Assembly (NCBI RefSeq): GCF_008041935.1
Contig: NZ_VKAC01000001.1
Span: 620,001 to 684,000, forward strand
Source: Quadrisphaera setariae
GTDB lineage: Bacteria; Actinomycetota; Actinomycetes; Actinomycetales; Quadrisphaeraceae
Reading direction: 5' to 3'
Length of the DNA stretch: 64,000 nucleotides
A program made the translations under genes and the position numbers. Shown here piece after piece: positions 52,867-61,227 of the stretch. The notes under the pieces are model-generated. The model saw only the letters and a list, made by a program, of their open reading frames with translations, made no database searches and was not told the origin of the DNA. The first letter of the stretch is position 1. Each line of letters starts with the position of its first letter.

Positions 52867-53994
52867 TCAGGCGGCGCCGCCCACCTGGACGTCTCCCATC
52901 CAGGGCTCGAAGCCGTCGCTGCGGCCCGCCCAGGACGCGAGCCCGCGGACCAGCTCCGCCTCGGTGAGCAGGCTCGCGGAGAACGCCTCGCGCACGCGGG
53001 CCGGGTCCTCGTCCACCCCCGTCACCACCAGCCGCGTGCTGCGCTCCACCGGTGCCCCCGTGGCGCTCCACGGGCCGGCGTCGCCGACGCTGAGCTGGCC
53101 GCCGGCGCCGTCCCAGGCGCCCACCGACCCCGGGCGGGTCGGCAGCCAGAACCGGCCGCGGCCCACCAGCCGTCCACCGGCCAGCGCCTCGAGGTTCTCG
53201 CGCAGGCGGTCGGGGTGCGCGGGGCGCCAGTCGTGCAGGTCGAGGGTCCACACGCCGTGCGCGTCGGGAGCGCCGCTGGGGGCCGCGGTGCGCGGGTCGT
53301 CCCAGTAGCGGGAGGCGGAGGGGTCGTGGCGCTGGCGCAGCAGGTGCGCGGCGCCGGTCTCGCTGGCGCCGCGCGGGTCCACCGCGCCGGGCAGGGCCAG
53401 GTGCTCCAGGAGGGCGCGCGTGCGCTCGTCCGCGCCCGGGGCCAGCACGAGGTCGGCGCCGCGCAGCTGGCGGGCCAGCACCTCGCCGACGCTGCGCGCG
53501 TCGTCGTCGCCGTGGGCGAGGTCGCGCTCGTCCAGCAGGTCGTCGCCGAGGAGGTCGTCGGTGGCGGCGGCTCCGTCGACGGCGAGGACCACCCCGGCGA
53601 GGCGGAGGCGCTGGCGCACGGAGCGTCCAGCGGCGGCGCCGCCGAGCTCGCCCAGCAGGCCGCGGACCACGGACACCGGCTCGCTGGCCAGCGGGAGCGC
53701 CAGCAGCGCCGCGCTCCAGCGGCCCTCCTCCGCCAGCCGGACGAGGGTGGGCAGCAGGTCCTCGCGGACCGCGCAGCCCATGCAGGTGTGCTCGAGGGGG
53801 ACGACCACGTCCTCCAGCACGCCCGTGCCGTCGCTGACCACGCGGCGCAGCAGGCCCTGGCCGGCGCTGGAGAGGTCGTGGCGGACGACGACGGCGTCGG
53901 GCGCGTCCAGCTGGACGCTGAGGACCGCGGCGTCGCGGGAGGCGGCGTCGACGGCGGTGACGGCGGTGACGGGCAGGCGGGTCGCAGCGCTCAC
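52867..53994 (-). CDS. CobW/COG0523-like zinc-homeostasis protein without a recognisable P-loop
   Basis: 375 residues from GTG 53994. The C-terminal CobW domain is clear (TLDLHDWRPAHPDRLRENLE, GRGRFWLPTRPGSVGAWDGA). The metal-binding CxxC of COG0523 proteins is seen as LEHTCMGCAVREDLLPTLVR. The usual Walker A (GxxGxGKT) expected in the first 20 residues is absent: the N-terminus reads RLPVTAVTAVDAASRDAAVL. Nucleotide binding is therefore doubtful. It is divergent from the zinc-free ribosomal cassette and shares its operators, so it is probably induced by zinc starvation and helps deliver or economise zinc (inference from known Zur regulons). Confidence 0.8.
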   Translation of the reverse strand: MSAATRLPVTAVTAVDAASRDAAVLSVQLDAPDAVVVRHDLSSAGQGLLRRVVSDGTGVLEDVVVPLEHTCMGCAVREDLLPTLVRLAEEGRWSAALLALPLASEPVSVVRGLLGELGGAAAGRSVRQRLRLAGVVLAVDGAAATDDLLGDDLLDERDLAHGDDDARSVGEVLARQLRGADLVLAPGADERTRALLEHLALPGAVDPRGASETGAAHLLRQRHDPSASRYWDDPRTAAPSGAPDAHGVWTLDLHDWRPAHPDRLRENLEALAGGRLVGRGRFWLPTRPGSVGAWDGAGGQLSVGDAGPWSATGAPVERSTRLVVTGVDEDPARVREAFSASLLTEAELVRGLASWAGRSDGFEPWMGDVQVGGAA

Positions 53995-54016
53995 GGGGTG
54001 CTCCGGGTGTCGAAGT

Positions 54017-54062
54017 GAGAACAGTTCTCGCCTAGAGTGGCACATCGCGAGAACGGTTCTCG
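54017..54062. promoter_or_regulatory. Two Zur-type boxes between the CobW-like gene and the ribosomal cassette
   Basis: GAGAAC-A-GTTCTC (54017-54029) and CGAGAAC-G-GTTCTCG (54048-54062) are perfect palindromes, centres 32 bp apart (about three turns). TAGAGT (54033-54038) between them is a plausible plus-strand -10, placing the second box over the transcription start. Position and gene content match zinc-uptake-regulator control in actinobacteria. Confidence 0.8.
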
Positions 54063-54107
54063 TCTCGCGTCGGCACTGCCGGTCACCCCCGAACCCCGGA
54101 GGTCCTC

Positions 54108-54230
54108 GTGAAGGTCCGCTCCTCACTGCGCTCGCTCGCGCGCCAGCCCGGCTCCAAGGTGGTCCGCCGCCGCGGCCACCTCTACGTCATCAACAAGGCC
54201 AACCCGCGCTTCAAGGCGCGCCAGGGCTGA
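54108..54230 (+). CDS. rpmJ: 50S ribosomal protein L36, zinc-independent form
   Basis: 40 residues from GTG (GGAGG 5 nt upstream). [20 protein letters not shown] with the [20 protein letters not shown] tail is the alternative L36. The Cys3-His zinc ligands of normal L36 are absent. It is the first gene of the cassette, right after the second Zur-type box. Made when zinc is short, it replaces the zinc-binding paralogue and frees metal. Confidence 0.92.
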   Translation: MKVRSSLRSLARQPGSKVVRRRGHLYVINKANPRFKARQG

Positions 54231-54246
54231 GAGAGGTCGACCAGCC

Positions 54247-54483
54247 GTGACCCGTCCCTGCCAGGTGACCGGGCGCCGCGGGCGCTCCGGCCACGCCATC
54301 TCCCACTCCCACCGGCGCACCAAGCGCCGCTTCGAGCCCAACACGCAGTCCAAGCGCTACTGGGTGCCCTCCCTCGGCAAGCACGTCCGCCTGGACCTCA
54401 CCCCGGCCGGCATGCGCGTCATCGACAGGCGCGGCATCGACGCCGTCGTCGCCGAGCTCGCCGCCCGCGGGGAGGTGGGCTGA
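54247..54483 (+). CDS. rpmB: 50S ribosomal protein L28, zinc-independent form
   Basis: 78 residues from GTG 54247. L28 pattern: [55 protein letters not shown]. Only one Cys remains (PCQVTG), so the four-cysteine zinc site of the C+ paralogue is lost. Spaced 16 bp after rpmJ and 2 bp before rpmG; part of the zinc-starvation operon. Confidence 0.93.
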   Translation: MTRPCQVTGRRGRSGHAISHSHRRTKRRFEPNTQSKRYWVPSLGKHVRLDLTPAGMRVIDRRGIDAVVAELAARGEVG

Positions 54484-54485
54484 CC

Positions 54486-54653
54486 GTGGCCAAGGCCCAG
54501 GACGTCCGCCCGGTCATCAAGCTCCGCTCCACCGCGGGCACCGGCTACACGTACGTCACCCGCAAGAACCGCCGCAACGACCCCGAGCGCATGGTCCTGC
54601 GCAAGTTCGACCCCGTTGTGCGCCGCCACGTCGACTTCCGCGAGGAGCGCTGA
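54486..54653 (+). CDS. rpmG: 50S ribosomal protein L33, zinc-independent form
   Basis: 55 residues from GTG 54486. [20 protein letters not shown] and [20 protein letters not shown] mark L33. Neither CxxC pair of the zinc-binding type is present. Next gene rpsN starts one base after its stop. Confidence 0.93.
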   Translation: MAKAQDVRPVIKLRSTAGTGYTYVTRKNRRNDPERMVLRKFDPVVRRHVDFREER

Positions 54654-54654
54654 G

Positions 54655-54960
54655 ATGGCCAAGAAGAGCAAGATCGCCAAGGACGCCCAGCGCCGCGAGG
54701 TGGTCGCCCGCTGGGCCGAGCGCCGCGCCGAGCTCAAGCGCCTGGCCACCGCGGCCACCGCCAGCGAGGAGCAGCGCGCAGACGCGCGCGCCGCCCTCCA
54801 GCGCCTCCCGCGCGACGCCAGCCCCACCCGGCTGCGCAACCGCGACGCCGTCGACGGCCGCCCCCGCGCGTACTACCGGACGTTCGGCCTGTCCCGCGTC
54901 CGGCTGCGCGAGCAGGCCCTCGCGGGCGAGCTGCCCGGCGTGACCAAGTCCAGCTGGTGA
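54655..54960 (+). CDS. rpsN: 30S ribosomal protein S14, zinc-independent form
   Basis: 101 residues, the long S14 type without the CxxC-CxxC zinc ribbon of the short actinobacterial S14. [20 protein letters not shown] starts it and [20 protein letters not shown] is the conserved C-terminal stretch. ATG 54655 is chosen over an earlier in-frame start inside rpmG. Cotranscribed with rpmJ-rpmB-rpmG. Confidence 0.94.
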   Translation: MAKKSKIAKDAQRREVVARWAERRAELKRLATAATASEEQRADARAALQRLPRDASPTRLRNRDAVDGRPRAYYRTFGLSRVRLREQALAGELPGVTKSSW

Positions 54961-54995
54961 CCCCCCCCGAGCCCGAGGAGTCTGAGGAGACGTCT

Positions 54996-55262
54996 GTGAA
55001 GAGCGACCTGCACCCCGAGTACGGCCCCGTCGTGTTCCGCGACAGCACGGCGGGCACCGCCTTCCTCTCCCGGTCCACCGCCGTGTCGAGGGCGAGGAGC
55101 ACCGTCGAGTGGGAGGACGGGAACACCTACCCCGTCATCGACGTGGACGTCTCCTCCGCCAGCCACCCCTTCTGGACCGGGCGCGCCCGCGTGCTCGACT
55201 CCGAGGGGCGCGTGGAGAAGTTCCGCCGCCGCTACGGGCAGCGGCCCTCGGGCCGCTCGTGA
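54996..55262 (+). CDS. rpmE2: 50S ribosomal protein L31 type B
   Basis: 88 residues from GTG 54996 (GAGGAGA a few nt upstream). [40 protein letters not shown] and RRRYG are L31 type-B signatures; the CxxC zinc site of type A is missing. GTG 54957, overlapping the rpsN stop, would add 13 residues and is less likely. Its stop overlaps the GTG of the next gene. Confidence 0.93.
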   Translation: MKSDLHPEYGPVVFRDSTAGTAFLSRSTAVSRARSTVEWEDGNTYPVIDVDVSSASHPFWTGRARVLDSEGRVEKFRRRYGQRPSGRS

Positions 55263-55714
55263 CCGGGCCCTCGTCGTCGTCGTCCTCGTCGGGTCCTCCC
55301 GCGGGGCCGCTGGTGGCGGTGTGCACCGGCCACCGGTGCGCCGCGCTGCGGCGCCTGGACGGCGAGGACGACGCCCTCGGCGCCTCGCTGCGGGAGGCCG
55401 TCCGCGCCTCCCGCGGCGGGGTGCTCGTCTCCAGCCCGTGCGCGGGGGCGTGCGCCCGGGGTCCCGTGGCCGCCGTGGGGCAGCGCGAGGAGGGGCAGGA
55501 GCAGCCGGCCGCCGTCGTGTGGCTCGGAGACCTGGACCGCGCCCGCCGCGAGGCGCTCGCCGCCTGGGTGGGGGAGCTGAGCGGTGCGACGGCCCCGCCG
55601 GCGCAGGCGGCGCTCCCGGAGGCCCTGCGGGCCGCGGTGCTGGGGGTCCGCAGAGCCCGCCCGGGCCACCGGCGGACGTCGCCCGCGCGGGCGCGTCCTG
55701 CGCCACCCGGGTGA
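55259..55714 (+). CDS. Thioredoxin-fold [2Fe-2S] ferredoxin-like protein
   Basis: 151 residues, GTG overlapping the rpmE2 stop (GTGA). After a Ser run comes [15 protein letters not shown] and, 40 residues on, [20 protein letters not shown]. These four cysteines in C-x4-C ... C-x3-C spacing match the thioredoxin-like ferredoxin that holds a [2Fe-2S] cluster. The C-terminal third is Ala/Arg/Pro-rich and probably disordered. As last gene of the zinc-starvation cassette it may serve in cofactor repair, or as a zinc-free redox partner; function not known. Confidence 0.72.
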   Translation: MTGPSSSSSSSGPPAGPLVAVCTGHRCAALRRLDGEDDALGASLREAVRASRGGVLVSSPCAGACARGPVAAVGQREEGQEQPAAVVWLGDLDRARREALAAWVGELSGATAPPAQAALPEALRAAVLGVRRARPGHRRTSPARARPAPPG

Positions 55715-55765
55715 GCCCGGTCGGGTGGCGCTCACTGCGAGGGGCGCACCCGCCGAGGTCCAGGT

Positions 55766-57691
55766 GTGGGTCGAGCAGAGCGCGTCCGGGGGAGGCCCGT
55801 GTGGGTCCACCTCGCCGCGCTCGTGCTCGCACCGCTGCTGGCCGCCCTGGGGGCCGGTGCCGCGGCCGCGCTGCCGCGGGCCGAGGAGGTGCGCCACCTG
55901 CGGGCCGCGGAGGCGCTGCTGCACGACACCGCCCTCTACGACGACCTGCGCCGGGCCGTCGACCAGGAGCTGCTGCCCACGGTGGTGCTGAGCGTGCTCC
56001 GCGACGACGCGCGCTCGCAGGACGCGCTCCTCACCGGTGGCCTGCGCACCGAGCTCCTCGAGGACGACGAGCGGCGGCTGCGGGATGCGCGGGCGCGCAC
56101 CGACGGGGCCCTGGCCCGCGTCGCCGCGACATCCACCTCCCTGCCCACTGCCCGCCAGGTCGCGGACCTCAGGGCCGCCGCCGACGCCGGCCGCCTGGCC
56201 CCGGGCCTGCTGACCCAGAGCTTCCTGGCCACCTCGGACGAGCTCGTCGTGGCCGAGCGCACCGCCGCGGTGCGAGCGGGCGCCGCCTCCACCAGCTCGG
56301 CCACGGCGATGGCGGTCTCCGACGTGAGCCAGCTCGGGGAGCTCACCAGCCTCGCCAGCCGGCAGCTGCCGCTGCTGTTCGCCACCCTCGTGAGCACCGG
56401 GAAGGAGCGGCAGGACCTGCGCGTGGCCTGGCGGGCGGCTGCCGGAGCCTTCGACAGGGCCAGCGACACCGCCGCGAGCCTGTCCGACCCGCACCTGCGC
56501 GAGGGCGTCCACGCCGTCAGCACCTACGGCGCCACGGCCCAGCTGGCGACCCGCCTGTCCTCCCCGAACGCCCTGGACGGCACCGGTGTGGGGGCGCTCG
56601 TGCCGGGCCAGGTGCTCGACCTCGTGCCGCCCAGCGCAGCCCGCGACGCCGCTCTCGCCCAGCTCCTCCAGGACGCCGTGGCCACGGCGACGACGTCCGC
56701 CACCGCCGAGCGGGTCAGCGCCCAGGAGGAGCTGCGCCTCACGACGGCGCTCGTGGTGGGCGCGGTGCTCCTGGCGGTCGGTGCGACCGCCGCGGCGGGG
56801 CGCGCGCTGGCCCGCTCGCTCGGCCGCCTGCAGCTGGTCGCCGACCAGGCCCGTGACGGGCACCCGGTGGTCGTGCCGGACCGCGGGCCCCGCGAGGTGC
56901 GCCGCGCCGCGGCGGCGCTCGCCCACGCCGCCACCGGTCTGCACCGGGTGCGCGTGCAGCTCGAGGCGGTCACCCGCGGGGACCTGGCCGCTGCCAGCGC
57001 CCAGCACGCGTCCGCCGGAGGCCTGGAGGAGGCGGTGCACCGGTCGCTGCAGGAGGTGGTCCGCACCGTGGAGGCCAACGAGGCGCTGCGCGCCGAGCTG
57101 GCGGTGCGCGCGTCCACCGACGCCCTCACGGGACTGCCCAACCGCGTGGCGGCCGTGGCGGCTCTGGCGGCGCTGTGCGAGGGCCCCTCAGAGCCCGGCG
57201 CCCCGGGGGCGCTGGTCTTCCTCGACCTCGACGGCTTCAAGGCGGTCAACGACTCCCTCGGCCACGCCGCGGGCGACGAGGTGCTGCGAGCCACCGCGCG
57301 GCGCCTGCTCGCGACGGTGCGGGCCGGTGACGTCGTGGGTCGCCTCGGGGGTGACGAGTTCGTGGTGGTCGCGTCCGGCGCGGACGCGGCCGCGGCCACC
57401 GAGCTGGCGCAGCGCCTCGTCGAGGCGGTGGCGCCGCCCGTCCCGGTCGGCGGTGGGCGCACCGCCCGGATCGGGGCGAGCGCCGGCGTGGCCCTGGCCT
57501 CCGCCGGCCCCTGCGACGCCGAGCAGCTGCTCGGCGAGGCCGACGCCGCCGTCTACCGCGCCAAGGCGGCGGGCAGGGGCTGCGTGCAGGTCGCCGGCAG
57601 CACCGGCCCGGCCGCGACGACCACCCGCCCGGCCGCGACCAGCGCGGCGTCAGCCGCGACGAGCACCGGCCCTGCCCGCGGTGCCGGCTGA
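55766..57691 (+). CDS. Membrane-anchored GGDEF diguanylate cyclase
   Basis: 641 residues. One N-terminal helix (VHLAALVLAPLLAALGAGAA), an extracytoplasmic helical sensor domain of about 300 residues (nitrate/methyl-accepting-like), a second helix (TTALVVGAVLLAVGATAAAG), a HAMP-like region and a GGDEF domain: LTGLPNRVAAVAALAAL, LDLDGFKAVNDSLGHAAGDE, RLGGDEFVVVASG about 528. The product-inhibition site RxxD is present five residues before GGDEF (RAGDVVGRL). It makes c-di-GMP from GTP. The C-terminal tail is a Thr/Ala/Pro repeat. The 3' end overlaps the convergent YibE/F gene by 42 bp. Confidence 0.88.
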   Translation: MGRAERVRGRPVWVHLAALVLAPLLAALGAGAAAALPRAEEVRHLRAAEALLHDTALYDDLRRAVDQELLPTVVLSVLRDDARSQDALLTGGLRTELLEDDERRLRDARARTDGALARVAATSTSLPTARQVADLRAAADAGRLAPGLLTQSFLATSDELVVAERTAAVRAGAASTSSATAMAVSDVSQLGELTSLASRQLPLLFATLVSTGKERQDLRVAWRAAAGAFDRASDTAASLSDPHLREGVHAVSTYGATAQLATRLSSPNALDGTGVGALVPGQVLDLVPPSAARDAALAQLLQDAVATATTSATAERVSAQEELRLTTALVVGAVLLAVGATAAAGRALARSLGRLQLVADQARDGHPVVVPDRGPREVRRAAAALAHAATGLHRVRVQLEAVTRGDLAAASAQHASAGGLEEAVHRSLQEVVRTVEANEALRAELAVRASTDALTGLPNRVAAVAALAALCEGPSEPGAPGALVFLDLDGFKAVNDSLGHAAGDEVLRATARRLLATVRAGDVVGRLGGDEFVVVASGADAAAATELAQRLVEAVAPPVPVGGGRTARIGASAGVALASAGPCDAEQLLGEADAAVYRAKAAGRGCVQVAGSTGPAATTTRPAATSAASAATSTGPARGAG

Positions 57692-58972
57692 GCGGCGTCC
57701 CCGCCGTCCCGGCTGAGCGCCCCCGACCGACGCGCTGGCCACCGCGGCGGCGGCCACGGCCGTGGTGATGGGCACCGACAGGGCCACGCACGCGCCGCCG
57801 ATGGCGGTGCGCACCAGCTCCTCCGCGAGCGCGCTGGAGCCGACGGCGTCCACCCAGCGCGGGTCGGTCACCGCGAGGATCACGAGCACCGGGAGCGCCG
57901 CACCGGCGTAGGCGAAGGCCACCGTGTAGACGGTGGAGGCCAGGTGGTCGCGCCCCACGCGCATGCCGGAGCGCACCAGCGTGGTGAACGACGCGCCGGG
58001 AGCGTGCTCGCGGACCTCCCACACCGCGCTGGCCTGCGTGATGGTGACGTCGTTGAGCACCCCCACGCCCGCCAGCACGATCCCGGCGACCACCAGCCCC
58101 CGCAGCGTGCTCATCGAGGTGAGCTGCCCGAGGTAGGCCGAGTCCTCGTCGGACAGGCCCTGCAGGTGGGTGGCGCCCACCGCCACGTGCGCCGCGACGC
58201 CGACCAGCAGCAGCCCGCTCACGGTGCCCAGGTGCGCCGCCGCCGTCCGCAGGCTGAACCCGTGGGTGAGGTAGAGCACCACCGACATGATCGCCGTGCA
58301 GCCGACCACGGACACGAGCACTGCGGGGCGCCCCGCCAGCAGCGCCGGGATCATGAAGAAGGCCAGCACGGCACCCGCCATCACCATCCCCCCGAGGGCC
58401 GCGAGCCCGCGCTTGCGGGCCACGAGCACCGTGAGCAGCGCGAAGGCGCCCACCGCCAGCGCCAGCGGGCGGGTGCGGGAGAAGTCCACCCACTGCCACG
58501 TCGCGTCGTAGCCCGGGGTCGGCGGGAAGTAGCCCAGGTCCACCCGGTCACCGGGGCTGATGCCGCCCTCGGCCACCTGCGCGGGCACCTCCACCTGCAC
58601 CTGCTGGCCCTTCGAGGGGCCCTGCAGCACGGTGGCTGTGAGGGTCGGGCAGCTGGCGGTGGCCGGGACCGTGCCGTCGGGCAGCCGGTCCAGCGTGGTG
58701 CCGGGGCACGTCTTCTGCACCAGGGAGTCCGCCCGCGCCTCGACGTCGGTGACGACCGACCCGCCGGCGCTGACCTGGTCGCGGAGCTCGGCCAGCGTTC
58801 CCGGGGGCGGCCACAGCAGCGCCACCCCCACCACCGACGCCAGGGCGCACACCACCGCGAGGACGACGACGACGCGCCGGGCGAGCGCGCCCACGCGGAC
58901 GTCGTCGCCGGGGCGGGAGCCGTCAGGGCGGACGTGCCCGTGGCCGGTGTGCTCGTGCAGGTCTGAGGCCAC
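57650..58972 (-). CDS. YibE/F-family membrane protein
   Basis: 440 residues with about eight hydrophobic helices. A His-rich N-terminus (HEHTGHGHVRPDG) and first helix are followed by an extracytoplasmic barrel-like part (QKTCPGTTLDRLPDGTVPAT with two cysteines, QGPSKGQQVQVEVP, GISPGDRVDLGYFP) that is typical of YibE/F. The membrane block includes RKRGLAALGGMVMAG, VSVVGCTAIMSVVLYLTHG, GVLNDVTITQASAVWEVRE and LASTVYTVAFAYAGAALP. The family has no settled function; transport has been proposed. Start GTG 58972. Confidence 0.88.
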   Translation of the reverse strand: MASDLHEHTGHGHVRPDGSRPGDDVRVGALARRVVVVLAVVCALASVVGVALLWPPPGTLAELRDQVSAGGSVVTDVEARADSLVQKTCPGTTLDRLPDGTVPATASCPTLTATVLQGPSKGQQVQVEVPAQVAEGGISPGDRVDLGYFPPTPGYDATWQWVDFSRTRPLALAVGAFALLTVLVARKRGLAALGGMVMAGAVLAFFMIPALLAGRPAVLVSVVGCTAIMSVVLYLTHGFSLRTAAAHLGTVSGLLLVGVAAHVAVGATHLQGLSDEDSAYLGQLTSMSTLRGLVVAGIVLAGVGVLNDVTITQASAVWEVREHAPGASFTTLVRSGMRVGRDHLASTVYTVAFAYAGAALPVLVILAVTDPRWVDAVGSSALAEELVRTAIGGACVALSVPITTAVAAAAVASASVGGAQPGRRGRRSAGTAGRAGARRG

Positions 58973-59124
58973 CCGCCCATGGTCACCGCCGTCCGCGCCG
59001 GGCGTGGCCGACTCGGGAACTTCCCAGCCAGCAGATCGGCGCCGCGGCTTCAGGTCGGCTTCAGAGCCGCGTCGCAGGCTCGTCGCATGGACCAGACCCG
59101 ATCCTCACGCCGTCGGCGGTCGCG

Positions 59125-60414
59125 GTGACCGCCGCGCCGCCGGCGCAGGTGCTGCTCGACGTCGCCGTCGCCGTCCTCGTGGTGGCGGTGGTGCTCCTCG
59201 GAGCCCGGGCGGGGTGGCGCACCGGCGCCAGTCGCTCCGTGCTCTCCCTCGCCGGGCTCGTGGCCGGCGCCGTGGTGGGCCTCGCCCTCTCGACGTGGCT
59301 GGTCGGAGAGCACCTGTCCGCGCTGGTGCACCTGCTGCTCGTCGCCGTGTGCGTGCTCGGCGGCGCGCTGGTCGGGTCTGCGCTCGGCGGTGCCGTCGGT
59401 GACCTGCTCGGGCGTGGTCTCGCGCGGCTCCACCTGGGGCTGCTCGACCGGACCGCCGGTGCTGGCGTGCGCGCCGTGGTCGCGCTGGTGGTGTGCTCGG
59501 TGCTGGCGGGGCTCGTGCTGGCGTTCGCGCCGCCCTCCAGCGCCGTGGCGCGCAGCGGCGTGGTGTCCGGCCTGGCTGGCGTCGTGCCGCAGGCGCGCTC
59601 GCTGTCGGGGGTCGTCCCGCCGGCGCGCAGCGTCGTCGACGACGTGCGCACCGCGCTGCCCAGCGGCGCCGGGGACGACCTGCTCGCCCTCGTGCCCGCG
59701 CCCGCCAGCGCCGCGGCGGACGCCCCGGGGGAGTCGGTGCTGCGCTCCGTGGCGGGCCGCGCCGCGTCCAGCGTCGTGGAGGTGCAGGCACCCTCCTGCA
59801 CCCCGGGACGCACCTCCCAGGGCACCGGCTTCTACGCAGAGGCCAGCTCCGGGCAGCGCTTCGTGGTGACCAACGCGCACGTGGTCGGCTCCGCCACGCG
59901 CGTCACCGTGGAGGGGCAGCACGGGAGCGAGGCGGCTCGCGTCGTCGTCGACGACCCCGCCGCCGACATCGCGGTGCTGGCCGTGGACGGGAAGACCGGA
60001 CCCGCGCTGACCCTCGCGAGCGGGAACGCCGCCAACGGCACGCCCGCGGTGGTGCTCGGGCACCCCGAGGGCGGCCCGCTGACCGCGACCGGCGCGGTGG
60101 TGCTGCAGCGGCTGCCCGTCGTCGAGGGCACCGACGACGGCGCGGGAGCAGCCGGGCTCGTGCCGGGGATGCGTGAGGCGTTCCGGTTGGCGGCCGACGT
60201 GCGCCACGGCAACAGCGGCAGCCCGCTGCTCGACACCTCCGGGACGGTCATCGGCGTGGTCAACGCGGTGGGGCTGACCGGTGACGGCACCGGGTACGCG
60301 CTGACGCTCCCGTCGGTCCGCGCCGACCTCGAGGCCGCCGCCAGCGACGGTGCCTCTGCGACGACCACGACGACCACGACGACCACGACGAGCGGAGCGA
60401 CCGGTGGCTGCTGA
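59125..60414 (+). CDS. MarP-like membrane serine protease
   Basis: 429 residues. Four N-terminal membrane helices with the CvpA-like pattern (about 8-170) carry a chymotrypsin-fold protease domain (about 210-405). Triad: His about 252 (VVTNAHVVGS), Asp about 281 (DPAADIAVLAV), Ser about 364 (RHGNSGSPLLD). Two cysteines (APSCTPGR and the C-terminal GGC) are present, but the second differs in place from mycobacterial MarP. MarP resists acid and oxidative stress by processing a cell-wall hydrolase in mycobacteria; similar envelope duty is inferred. A Thr run near the end comes from a 9-bp ACGACCACG repeat (60357-60391). The next gene overlaps by 11 bp. Confidence 0.87.
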   Translation: MTAAPPAQVLLDVAVAVLVVAVVLLGARAGWRTGASRSVLSLAGLVAGAVVGLALSTWLVGEHLSALVHLLLVAVCVLGGALVGSALGGAVGDLLGRGLARLHLGLLDRTAGAGVRAVVALVVCSVLAGLVLAFAPPSSAVARSGVVSGLAGVVPQARSLSGVVPPARSVVDDVRTALPSGAGDDLLALVPAPASAAADAPGESVLRSVAGRAASSVVEVQAPSCTPGRTSQGTGFYAEASSGQRFVVTNAHVVGSATRVTVEGQHGSEAARVVVDDPAADIAVLAVDGKTGPALTLASGNAANGTPAVVLGHPEGGPLTATGAVVLQRLPVVEGTDDGAGAAGLVPGMREAFRLAADVRHGNSGSPLLDTSGTVIGVVNAVGLTGDGTGYALTLPSVRADLEAAASDGASATTTTTTTTTTSGATGGC

Positions 60415-61117
60415 CCCACGAGGCCCTGGCGACTCGCTGGAGCAGCTGCGCGCCGACCGGGAGCGCCACCGCGCCGAGGAGCGCGCCGACGCGCCGTCGT
60501 CGTCCTCGGTGCCGCCGCCGGACTGGCGCCACGACACCCTCGAGCTGGACCTCGACGGCCTGGGTCACGAGCCCGCGGGGCCGCCGCCCGTGGTGGACGG
60601 CAGCGTGCTGCGGTCCAGGACGCACGGCGGGGGCTGGCGTGCTGTCCGACAGGGCTCCAGCGCCGCGGCGAAGAAGGTCCGGAGGGTGAGGGTGCCGGCC
60701 GGGCTGGTGGTCGGGCTCGTGCTGGTCGTCGGGGCGGGCGCGACCAGCGCCGTGCTCGACGGCAGCGGGAGCGGCCCTCAGACGTCACCGCTGCAGACGA
60801 CCACCCAGACGGGCACCGGGACGACGCAGGGCAGCACGACGACGGCGGGTGACCGGCCGCAGGGCTCCGTCCGCGTCGAGACGGGTGGCTCCGCCGACGG
60901 CTCCGACGCCGGCCGGGCGCCCGAGCAGGACGCTGGGCTGCCTCCTGACCCGCAGGCGGGTCCGGCTGCTGGTGCCCCCGGCGGTCCGGGGGCGGCCGTC
61001 GACCAGGCGGCTGGCCCGGGGGCTGGTACCGGCGGTGGTGGCCCCGCGGGTGGACCGCGCGACAGGCCCGCAGCCGGACCCGGCGCTGGCCCGGTCGGAG
61101 CGCCCGGCCGCCCCTGA
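60404..61117 (+). CDS. Single-pass membrane protein with low-complexity extracellular tail
   Basis: 237 residues from GTG 60404, within the 3' end of the MarP gene. An N-terminal charged part (SLEQLRADRERHRAEERADA), one membrane helix (VPAGLVVGLVLVVGAGATSA, about 105-125), then a Thr/Gly/Pro/Asp-rich tail (about 130-237) without any domain. No family recognised. The 11-bp overlap with marP suggests translational coupling and a shared envelope role. Confidence 0.65.
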   Translation: MAADPRGPGDSLEQLRADRERHRAEERADAPSSSSVPPPDWRHDTLELDLDGLGHEPAGPPPVVDGSVLRSRTHGGGWRAVRQGSSAAAKKVRRVRVPAGLVVGLVLVVGAGATSAVLDGSGSGPQTSPLQTTTQTGTGTTQGSTTTAGDRPQGSVRVETGGSADGSDAGRAPEQDAGLPPDPQAGPAAGAPGGPGAAVDQAAGPGAGTGGGGPAGGPRDRPAAGPGAGPVGAPGRP

Positions 61118-61227
61118 GGCCACCCCCGCGACCCGCCACGAGCACGGGCCCCAGGGCCACCTCGCCGCCCCGGGCGGCCTCTGGTGTGCTGGGACGGTCC
61201 TGCTCCACCGACGAGGGGTGCCCCGAG

